From: JADKAV01 sp963733395
Lineage (GTDB): Bacteria; Actinomycetota; Actinomycetes; S36-B12; UBA10799
Direction of reading: 5' to 3'
Length of the DNA stretch: 64,000 nucleotides
Assembly (NCBI GenBank): GCA_963733395.1
Contig: CAVTCZ010000008.1
Span: 35,690 to 99,689 of the forward strand
Shown here: positions 52,825 through 61,600 of the stretch, piece after piece
How positions within the stretch are numbered: position 1 is the stretch's first letter
How the letters are laid out: each line of letters opens with the position of its first letter
Translations under genes and position numbers: made by a program
The notes under the pieces: generated by a model
Seen by the model: the letters and a program-made list of their open reading frames with translations, nothing else
Told to the model about the DNA's origin: nothing
Databases searched by the model: none

Positions 52825-53680
52825 GGAACTCGAGTACCGCCTGCTGGGTCTGCGCCTGGGCCTGCGCCCGGGTCGTGCCGGGTTCACCATCGCCGCGCTG
52901 GCTGCCGTAGTCGCCGAAGTACGCGTGGATGCCGCCGTCGATGACCACGAACGTGGGCGTCCTCGGGCAGGTCCTGCCGGCTGGCCAGGACATCCTCGGG
53001 CGTGGTCAGCCCGTCGTTGCTTCCCGGAGACGCTCAGCACCGGCACCCCGGCGTCGCTGATGTCGTTGATCGGGTACGCGCCCAGCAGGATCAGACCGGC
53101 GGCGCCGTCCGTCTGGTCGGAGGCGACCGCACCTCCGAGCGAGTGCCCGGCAACCACCCACTGCTCGACCCCGGGGTCGGCGGCCTGCGCCGAGGCGATC
53201 ACGTCCGGGACGGTGAAGGCGATGCCGAAGGCCGGCTTGGCGATGTAGACGGGGTAGCCCGCACGCCACGATCGGGGCGAACAGCGACTGGTACGCCCGA
53301 GGATCCACCAGTGCCCCCGGGATGAACGCGACGCCGGTGGGCTTCGGGTCGGCGGGCTGCAGCAGGATGCCGGTGGCGCTGGTCTGGGCCGCGGCCACCG
53401 GCACCGGGTCGGCCGGGTGCGGCGCCAGCCAGAAGGTCACTGCCGCCAGCCCGACTGCCAGGGACACGGCCAGCCACCGGAACACCGCCCGCACGCCGCC
53501 GGATCGCGGTCGGGAACCGGCGAACGCCCAGATGAGCAGCGCCACGCCCAGCAGGCCGAACACCACCAACCAGGCCAGATACGCCGGGTTGCCCGCGATG
53601 ATGGCCGAACCCGACACCACAACAGCAGCCCCGACGGCCACCAGCAGCGCGGCACCGGGAATGGCCCGCGACCAGGTCAC
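52808..53680 (-). CDS. membrane-anchored alpha/beta hydrolase (several frameshifts)
   Basis: About 290 residues. Three N-terminal membrane segments (AIPGAALLVAVGAAVVVSGS, AYLAWLVVFGLLGVALLIWA, VFRWLAVSLAVGLAAVTFWL), then GVAFIPGALVDPRAYQSLFA, the nucleophile elbow WVVAGHSLGGAVASDQTDGA, LILLGAYPINDISDAGVPVL and the histidine-bearing FVVIDGGIHAYFGDYGSQRG. Frame changes near 53265, 53015 and 52960 must be corrected to join these. GTG start overlaps the stop of the PLDc_N gene; the 3' end overlaps the convergent acyltransferase by 17 bases. Confidence 0.72.
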
Positions 53681-53889
53681 CGGCGGTGCGTCCACAGATA
53701 GGCGACGGGTCCGACGGGCTGGACGAACAGTGCCAGCCCCCACAGCACCTTGCGGCCGTGCACCTGATCGGCCGGACGCCGCACCAGGTCCACGAGCGCG
53801 GTCGCCGTCAGAGCCATCTCGATGCTTGCGGCGGTGAGTATCAGGGTCTGCTGCGTGGACGACAACTCCGACCACTTCTTGTTCGACAT
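53677..53889 (-). CDS. PLDc_N domain small membrane protein
   Basis: 70 residues, two membrane segments: TLILTAASIEMALTATALVD and KVLWGLALFVQPVGPVAYLW. The second, with the QPVGPVAYL motif, is the PLDc_N domain that often precedes cardiolipin synthase but also occurs alone as here. GGGAGGGATC ribosome site. Function unknown. Confidence 0.82.
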   Translation of the reverse strand: MSNKKWSELSSTQQTLILTAASIEMALTATALVDLVRRPADQVHGRKVLWGLALFVQPVGPVAYLWTHRR

Positions 53890-54117
53890 GATCCCTCCCC
53901 GACCAGCGTAGTCCCGTCCCGGCAGCTCGGCGCCTGTCTCGGCCGGCCAGATTCACCCTGTGCGCCAGCGACCCGTGGAGCGGGAGAATCAGCGCTCGCG
54001 AGGGACATTCGGACCCCCGCGATTTGCACGACTAACGCCGCGTCACCTGGGGGTGCGATGAGCCGTGCCAGGGCCATTTCCGAGATGACAGCCTGCAACG
54101 TCCGGAAACGGCGCGGC

Positions 54118-54633
54118 TTACCCCTTCGCGTCGCGCTTGGCCTGGCGGCGGGCGCCCTGCGCACGGGTGTCGGCCCGCCGGCGCTCGGTGCGCGTCGACC
54201 TCACCTTGGCGTCGCCGCGCTTCTTCGGCCCGGTGGCCCGGGGCGCCGCGGGCGCGTCGACGGCGGCATCCGGTTTCTGCCCGGCTTTGGCCGCAGCTGC
54301 GGCCGCCAGCCGCTCCGCTTTGAGATCCGCCGCACTCTGCCTGGCCAGCACCGACAGCCGTCGGCTCACGCGGGCCAGTGCGTCCTCGAACACCTCGGCC
54401 TTGTCCCGGGCGCGCTGGTTCTTCGCGAAGGCCTTTCCGCGGCCACCGGTCGGCGCAACCCGGCCGGCCGCACCCCGCCGGTACTGGCCGGTGTACTTGT
54501 TCCGGGCCCGGCGGATGCGGTCGTGCAGCGCGGCCACCGCGTCCTCATCGAGATCGGCCATGGCCTCGGTCGTCGTCTCGAGCACCAGCAGGCGTTCCGG
54601 ATCGGTGAGCATGGCCAGTTGGGACTTGTTCAT
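54118..54633 (-). CDS. basic hypothetical protein
   Basis: 171 residues from ATG 54633. N-terminal 110 residues are helical (LTDPERLLVLETTTEAMADL, RIRRARNKYTGQYRRGAAGR); the C-terminus is an Ala/Lys/Arg-rich disordered tail with many basic clusters (RTERRRADTRAQGARRQAKR), compatible with nucleic-acid or ribosome binding. CAGACT six bases upstream resembles the leaderless promoters. I do not recognise a characterised family. Confidence 0.65.
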   Translation of the reverse strand: MNKSQLAMLTDPERLLVLETTTEAMADLDEDAVAALHDRIRRARNKYTGQYRRGAAGRVAPTGGRGKAFAKNQRARDKAEVFEDALARVSRRLSVLARQSAADLKAERLAAAAAAKAGQKPDAAVDAPAAPRATGPKKRGDAKVRSTRTERRRADTRAQGARRQAKRDAKG

Positions 54634-54689
54634 GGGCCAAGTCTGGCCAGGATCACGCCGCGTCGCCATCCGGCGACCGGAGGGGAAAG

Positions 54690-54762
54690 GCGGCATGAAC
54701 ATTAGGTGAACACGAGCGGGCCAGTTTACCTCAGCGTGATGTAACCGCAACCATAAGTGAAC
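54690..54762. promoter_or_regulatory. PHO-box-like direct repeats upstream of the phosphate transporter
   Basis: On the minus strand GTTCACCTAAT/GTTCATGCCGC are two 11-base units in tandem (54711-54690), the layout of actinobacterial PhoP boxes (GTTCACC at 11-base period). Further single units are GTTTACC on the plus strand (54724-54730) and GTTCACT on the minus strand (54762-54756). The region lies 27-99 bases before the PiT start. Confidence 0.55.
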
Positions 54763-54788
54763 CTGCTTGTCACTGGAGAGGGATACAA

Positions 54789-55968
54789 GTGGATCTCGCA
54801 TTGATCACCGTCATCGCGCTCGTTGCGGTCGCCCTGCTGTTCGACTTCACCAACGGCTTCCACGACGCCGCCAACTCGGTGGGAACCGTGGTCGCAACCC
54901 GCGCCCTGCCAGCCAAGTGGGCACCGGCGTTCTCGGCCTTCTTCAACTTCCTGGCGCTGTTCGTCGTAGGGACCGCGGTGGCCAGTACGGTCGCCAAGAC
55001 CGTCGACAGCGAGTTCTCCAGCGTCGCCGTCATCTTCGCGGCGCTGTTCGCAGCGATCGCCTGGAACTACATCACCTGGTACATCGGCATGCCCTCGTCG
55101 TCCAGCCACGCCATCATCGGCGGCCTGGTCGGTGCCGGCCTGGCGGCGGGCGGATTCTCGGCCATCTCCTGGAGCAGCGTGGAGAAGGCAGCCATCGGGA
55201 TCATTGCCAGCCCCCTCGTGGCTTTCACGATCGCGTTCATCGCGATGTTCCTCGTCTTCTTGCTGCAGAAGCTCTTCAAACTCCATGACGACCACCCCAC
55301 CTTCAAGGGACTGCAACTGCTGTCAGCAGCGGGACTTTCCTTCGGCCATGGCGCCAACGATGCACAGAAGACCATGGGTGTGATCGGCGCCCTGCTGCTG
55401 GGCGCGGGCTACACGACCATGGACGGCAAGAACATCGCGGTTCCCACGTGGACCGCCTTCGCCGCCTACACCGCCATCGCCATCGGAACCCTGTGGGGCG
55501 GCTGGAAGATCATCGAGACCATGGGTCTGCGGATCACCACTCTGCACGCCAACTCCGGGGCGGCTGCGAACATCGGCGCCAGTACCGCCATCTTCGGCGC
55601 TACCGCTTTGGGAGTCCCCATCTCCACCACCCACGCTGCTGCCAGCTCGCGTGGTCGGCGCCGGGGTCTCGTCCGGCAAGGGCGCGAACTGGAAGGTCGT
55701 CGGCGAAATGGTCACCGCCTGGGTGTTCACGATCCCGATCGCCGGGACCATCGCCTTCTGCATGTTCTGGCTGACGCAACTTCCACTCGTGCTGGCTTGG
55801 ATCGTGGTCGGCGCAGTCGTGATCGCCTTCGGCATCTGGGTGGTCTGGGCAATGCGCCACACAGTCCACGCCGCCGACATCGAGGCCGAGATCCCCGACG
55901 AGGAAGAGCTCCACGAGTTGGACCTGGACCCGGTCCCGCACCTCAAGGGTCACCCGCCCGTCGAGTAG
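54789..55968 (+). CDS. pit: PiT family inorganic phosphate transporter (one frameshift)
   Basis: About 392 residues, about ten membrane segments. The two PiT signatures are present: FDFTNGFHDAANSVGTVVAT near residue 19 and LSFGHGANDAQKTMGVIGA near residue 180, plus YIGMPSSSSHAIIGGLVGAG and GVPISTTHAAA. One extra C near 55650 must be removed to continue SS-VVGAGVSSGKGANWKVVG. Low-affinity metal-phosphate:proton symporter. GTG start 54789. Convergent with the SulP gene with a gap of only 10 bases. Confidence 0.9.
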
Positions 55969-55978
55969 GCGACCGGCC

Positions 55979-57778
55979 TCACTGCCACCAGTGCCGGTTG
56001 TCCTCTTCGAGATCGGTGTAGCCGCCGGGCGTCTCCCGCTCGGCGGCTATCCGCTCCTCGAGTTCCTCTTCATCGGTGAGTTGGGCATGTGACTTGCCGT
56101 TGATCCCGAGTTCCTTGCGGGCGGCCCGCACGCCGGCCGAGATCGAGTGGTACATCCGGCCCTCACCCAGCACGTCGATGAAGCCGGATCGGGCCAGCAC
56201 CTGCCGGGCCATGTAGAAGACCCGCACGAGATACAACTCGATGCCGCGGTCCTCCAGCCGCTCCCGGATGCGTTCCAGCGCGTCGACGCTGGTGGTGTCC
56301 AGTTGGCTGGTCGCTTCGAGGTCCAACAGCACCGCCGTGATGTCCTCGGCGTCGTTCACTTCCGCCATCACGCCATCGGCTATCTGCGAAGCGTTGGCCC
56401 AGAACAGCGGTGCGTCGAGCCGGATGACCAGCACGCCGTCGTAGGTCTTGCGCTCTGGGTGGTTGCGGATGCTGCCCCAGGCGGCCTTCTCGTCCGGGAC
56501 CTTGCCCATGATCTCCAGGTCGATCCGGCTGGAGCGGTAGACCAGACCCAGCACCGCGAGACCGATCGCGGCCAGCAGGCCGTACAACGGACCGAAGAGG
56601 AGAACCCCGACGAGCGCGGCCACCGACGAGGTGAAGTCGTTGCGCCGGACCTGCTTGTAGCGGCGCAGGGCGCTCACATCCATCAGCCCCCAGACCGCCT
56701 GGATGACGATGGCCGAGAGCACCGCCTTGGGCAGCGGGGACAGCGCACCTGCGAGCGCGATGATCGCCAGCAGCACGATGAGCGCAGCCGAGATGCCCGT
56801 GACCTGGGTGCGCGAGCCGGCACGCTCGGCGGCGGCGGTCTTGGACAACGAGCCGGCGACACCCATGCCGCCGAAGATGCCGGAACCGATGTTGGCGGCG
56901 CCGGTGGCGACCAGTTCCTGGTCGGTCTCCACGGTGTATCCGCCCTTGGCCGCCAGCAACCGGGCCGCAGACAAGCCCTCGGCCAGACCGACCAGGGCCA
57001 GGGCCATCCCGCCGGTGATGACCGGCCCGAGATCGCTGAGCCCGATCCCCGGAAGCCCGATGGGCGGCAGGCCGGTGGGGACCGTACCCACCGTGGTGAC
57101 CCCTCGGCCGGCGAGGTCCCAGAAGCCGGAGGCGAGGATGGAGGCGACCAGCACCAGCAGGCCCCACGGGATCCGGGGTGCATACCGGGCACCGAGGAAC
57201 AGCACCGCCAGCGCCGTCACCCCGATCACGGCGGTCAACGGGTAGATGTCGCCCAGCGAGGTGAAGATCGACCAGGCGCGCGAGAGCACATCGCCGGTCA
57301 CCGGCGGCATACCCAGCAGGCTCGGGATCTCACCCAGGATGATCAGCAGGACCAGGCCGAAGACGAACCCGGTCACGATCGGCCGGGACATGAACTCCGC
57401 GGCCCAGCCCAACTTGAGCACCCCGCCGATGATCAGCACGACACCCGCGGACAACGCCAGCGCCGAGGTCAGTTCCACGGCCTTCGCCGGATCGCCCTTG
57501 GCGATGTCGGCGATCAACGACCCCGACAGCACCGACACCGTCGACACCGGGCCGACCACCAAGGTCGGCGAGGAGCCGAAGACGGCGTAGGCGATGAGGG
57601 CCAGGGGGATCGAGTAGAGACCGACCAGCACGGGCACCCCGGCGATGCCCGAGTAACCCAACGACTGCGGCATGGCCAGCGCGGCCACCACCACGCCGGC
57701 GATGATGTCGGCGCCGAGGAAACGCCCCTGGTAGGACTTGATCCATCCCACCGCCGGCACCCGCATAGGGGCCATCAT
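55979..57778 (-). CDS. SulP family anion transporter with STAS domain
   Basis: 599 residues. SulP core with GVVVAALAMPQSLGYSGIAG at segment 1, GLYSIPLALIAYAVFGSSPT, EGLSAARLLAAKGGYTVETD, IGSGIFGGMGVAGSLSKTAA; a cytoplasmic STAS domain follows (GVLVIRLDAPLFWANASQIA, ITAVLLDLEATSQLDTTSVD). Substrate could be sulfate, bicarbonate or another anion. ATG 57778 is used; ATG 57766 is possible and would leave more room for the regulatory repeats just upstream. Confidence 0.9.
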   Translation of the reverse strand: MMAPMRVPAVGWIKSYQGRFLGADIIAGVVVAALAMPQSLGYSGIAGVPVLVGLYSIPLALIAYAVFGSSPTLVVGPVSTVSVLSGSLIADIAKGDPAKAVELTSALALSAGVVLIIGGVLKLGWAAEFMSRPIVTGFVFGLVLLIILGEIPSLLGMPPVTGDVLSRAWSIFTSLGDIYPLTAVIGVTALAVLFLGARYAPRIPWGLLVLVASILASGFWDLAGRGVTTVGTVPTGLPPIGLPGIGLSDLGPVITGGMALALVGLAEGLSAARLLAAKGGYTVETDQELVATGAANIGSGIFGGMGVAGSLSKTAAAERAGSRTQVTGISAALIVLLAIIALAGALSPLPKAVLSAIVIQAVWGLMDVSALRRYKQVRRNDFTSSVAALVGVLLFGPLYGLLAAIGLAVLGLVYRSSRIDLEIMGKVPDEKAAWGSIRNHPERKTYDGVLVIRLDAPLFWANASQIADGVMAEVNDAEDITAVLLDLEATSQLDTTSVDALERIRERLEDRGIELYLVRVFYMARQVLARSGFIDVLGEGRMYHSISAGVRAARKELGINGKSHAQLTDEEELEERIAAERETPGGYTDLEEDNRHWWQ

Positions 57779-57783
57779 CGTGC

Positions 57784-57816
57784 ATTCACCGGGTGTTTAC
57801 CCGCTGGTTGCCTGGA
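57784..57816. promoter_or_regulatory. PHO-box-like tandem repeats next to the SulP start
   Basis: Plus strand: ATTCACCGGGT, GTTTACCCGCT and GGTTGCCTGGA follow each other at 11-base period; the first two match GTTCACC in 6 of 7 positions, the third in 4. They begin six bases upstream of the annotated SulP ATG. Confidence 0.4.
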
Positions 57817-57984
57817 CCTGTGGGCAGGAAGCTGCGGCGCGCCGGTGCAAAACGCCCGAATCGGACTGAGTCGTCACACTCGTGGGGCGGGCGTGGGGGC
57901 TGGGACGGCAGCCGGTCACGAGCCGGGGGTTCCGTCGCCGGTGGGTCTGCCAGCCACCCTCCCGGATGCCGGTAGGGTTCCCCC

Positions 57985-58540
57985 GTGAGCGAGCCACACG
58001 GGGCAGTCCGCAGTCGCCGGATGGCCGGCGTCGCGGTCATCGCCTTCAGTTCCGTGGCCTGGTGGCCCGCCTTCACCCTCGGCGCCTGGGGCACGGTCTT
58101 CTTCCCACAGGTGCTGAGCCTGTGGGCGGTGACGACGGCAGCCTTCGTGCTGGTGGTCTTGTCCAGGGACACCCGTGGCCGCGTCGGGTGGTGGGCGCTG
58201 GCCCTGCTGCTGCCCTCTCTGTGGCTGGCCCTGGCGATCGAATTCGCCCCGGGATCGCGGCCGGAACTGGCTTGGCTGGGCACGGTGGTCACGCTGTTGG
58301 GCGCGCCGGTCATGGTCTGGATCCTGATCCGGTTCGCCTCCCCCGAATTGGTCGAGGACGCCGAACCCCGCGACCGGCTGGTCGTGGTGGCCGCGGTCCT
58401 GGTGGTTGTCCTCGGCGCCTACGGCGTCGGCACGATTCAGGAGCGCGTCTTCACCTGTGAGCGACTTCACCATCAGCGGCAACTCCCAACCGCCGGGCTG
58501 CACCCCCGGGGCACCGTCACTGGACATCGCTAAGCGCTGA
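57985..58540 (+). CDS. membrane protein, unknown function (one frameshift)
   Basis: About 184 residues with four to five membrane segments (VIAFSSVAWWPAFTLGAWGT, LSLWAVTTAAFVLVVLS, LALLLPSLWLALAIEFAPG, VTLLGAPVMVWILIRFA, VVAAVLVVVLGAYGVGTI). After one extra base near 58460 the C-terminus reads SDFTISGNSQPPGCTPGAPS. GTG with TAGGGT six bases before. No family recognised. Confidence 0.7.
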
Positions 58541-58623
58541 TCGCTGAGTGTATCCAACAGGCAACGCAGGGTAGCGAACCGACACACTCGTGGGGGATTC
58601 CCGCGACATCGGAGGGGTTACTC

Positions 58624-61600
58624 GTGCGCGCAAGGAGGTGGATCAGCAGTTTCGGGGCAGCGGCTGTGGTGGCTGGCGGCTTGGCAATGGCGCCCGCCGT
58701 GCCAGCGGCTGCGGCCGACCCTCCTCCCGCCGGCATCACGCTGGACAAGAAGGCACCCGCCTCGGTGCTGCTGGGCGACCCGGTCCCGTACACCTTGACG
58801 GCGAGCAACCCGACGGGCAATGCGCCCTTGTACAACGTGAGCTTCTCCGACGTGCTGCCGACCGGCTTCGAGTACGTGGGCCCGACCGACCCGCTCTCGG
58901 CGGGCGAGCCGACTGTCACAACGACGCCCGGCGGACAGACCCTGCTCGTGTGGAACAACGTCACTGACCTGCAGGCCGCCTCGTCGTTCACCCTGAAGTT
59001 CGAGGCGAAGCCGATCCCTCAGACACCGCCGGTTGACACGATCGACCCCGAGCGACAAGAACACCGCATACGTCGCGGGATCGATCAACGAGCGCAAAGT
59101 GCCGAAGTTCGACCCCGATGGCAAACCGGTGCCAGACGCCGACGTGTCATGGACCGAGGACCACGACGGAAACGCGCGCCGTGCGTCGTTCGAGATTACG
59201 AAGTCCAGCACCAACATCCCCGGAGGGTGAACTGCTACGCGGCGTGCACGACCAGCGTCGACGTCTACACGCTGGACGATCGCGAACAACAAGAACGTGA
59301 CGACCAACGACGTGTACGTCACCGACTACCTGCCGGCGGAGTTGGAGTTCCTCGGCTGCGGCGACAAGGACAACTCCTCAGGGCCGGAGTACCCGGGGCT
59401 CGGCCCGCTCGGAGTCTCGGCAGTCAATCCGAGTCCCTGCCCGACTCCGATTCAGCGTCGAGACGGTGAAGAGCCCCCGGACGTTCCCGGGCCTGGGGAA
59501 CCTCACCGGTGTCTACACGGCTGTGACGTGGAACGTCGGCGACCTCACGGCCGGCGATCAGTCCAGGAGATCGAGTACGTCGCGGGGATCCCGCTGTTCG
59601 AGAACACCACCACTTGGCCGGGCGGGGTCGGCACCGGATCCGACTTGCAGTCGACCACTGGGACTGCCCGCAGGGCTCGAACCTCGACAACAACACCAAC
59701 ACCCCCAGCGGCTCCACCCGGGAGAGCATCCCGGAGCAGTCGATCACCAACGAGGTCTCGGCCACCGGCATCTTCACCGGGACGGCTCCCACGCCACCGG
59801 CCGGCAAACCGAACGGCTACGTCGAGGTCACCGAGAAGCACACGGTGACCATCGAGGACGTGCGAATGCAGAAGTCCGTCGCCCCGGGGGAGTTCACCCC
59901 CGGCAGGTATCGCCACGTTCACCATGAACATCGAGGCCAGCGAGTACATGGACGCCTCGAACATCGTCGTCACCGACACGCTGCCCGACGGGTACTGCCC
60001 GCTGGGGGCTCACCGGCACGACCTACTGGCCCGCCGAACCCACCTGCACCGCGCAGGCGATCGACCCCAAGCCAAGTCCGAGTTACTCCAGCGTCCCTGC
60101 ATGGGACAACGCCTCCAAGACCTACAGCGTGGTCTTCCAGCCTGTGGCCAGCATCAACGCAAACGGGTCCGCCACCGTTACGCTGCCTGCGCGCATGCTC
60201 CCGAACTACCGCAACGGCGACGCGCTAGGCGCCCGGACCGTGGCCGGCGACAACTTCGTGAACACCGTGGAGTTGACCGCCAAGACCAATGCGATCAAGG
60301 ACTCCGGCGGCAACCCGGTTGAGCCCGGCCAGGTCCAGGTCGGGGACGACTCACGCGCGGAGCAGGGCACCCCCCTGCCCACGATCAGCAAGGAGATCAA
60401 GACACGCGCCGCACCTCCGGATTTCCCCGGCGGCATGAAGTGCGACCCGGACCCGCTGGTCAAGCCCGAGTACGTCTCCGACCCCAAGCCGCTGCCCGCC
60501 TTCCGTAAGGGCGACGTCATCTGCTTCAAGTTGCGGGTGAAGTTCCCGACGACCATCGACACCAAGAACGCCGTCGTCACTGACTTCCCACCTGTCGGCA
60601 CCAAGTTCGTGGTGAACGACGAGCCGGCAACGGGCAACAACAAGTTTGCCCTCACCCCCGGGGTGAACAACGTGGCCGTGTCGGCGGACCTGACCGAAAC
60701 CAAGTTCGTGCTCACTCTCGGTGACGGAGGCTTCGTGCCCAAGGGTGGGGTGTTCGAGGCCACCTTCGCGGTTCAAGTTCTGGCACCTGGCACCGGGACC
60801 AAGCCCGAGATCACCGGCAATCTCATGAAGATGCGCACCGAGAACACCGCGGGTGTCGCTCAGTCCTACCGGGACCAGGCCGAGTACGACCTGCTGCCGC
60901 CGCCGAACCTATTCATCGACAAGGGCGTCATCAAGACGGACAAGCCCAACCAGAGCTACCCGCCGGTACCGCCGGTAAACGGACGCCTGCAGGACAACAA
61001 ACCCATCGAGCAGGGCGGCACTGCCACCTTCCAGATCGACGTCAGCAACCGGCCGCAGACGCCCGGTTCGGACTACTCCGTGCGCGGCGTGCAGGTGTGG
61101 GACCGGTTGCCATCGCAATTGGACTGCTCCCGAATCAACCTCACGGCACTGGAGTTCGTCAAACCCAGGACGGGTGAGCGGTTGCCCCTTCCGGCGAACA
61201 TCGCGACCTGCGACGACGCATCTGGCGGCAGCATCCTCAAGTGGGTCTTCCCGTCGGTCGACCTAGCCAACGACTACTCCATCGACGTCGGGCAGACGCT
61301 GTCGCTGATCTACACGATGAAGGTGCCGGACGAGGCGGCCGCAGGCACGAACTACGCCAACACCGCCGGCGTGCGGCAGTACGAGGCGTTCACGGACATC
61401 CCCGGGATCACGGCCACGTACATCCCCAAGAACAACATCGACCCGACCCAGGATCCCAAGGCCGATTCACCGGCTCTGAAGGACCCGTCCAACGTGTTCA
61501 TCCCCGGCGTGACGGTGGACAAGGACGGCACGACCTCAGTCGACGAAACCAACAACGACCTGAAGACCCAGGCCACCATCGGCGAGACGATCACCTACCG

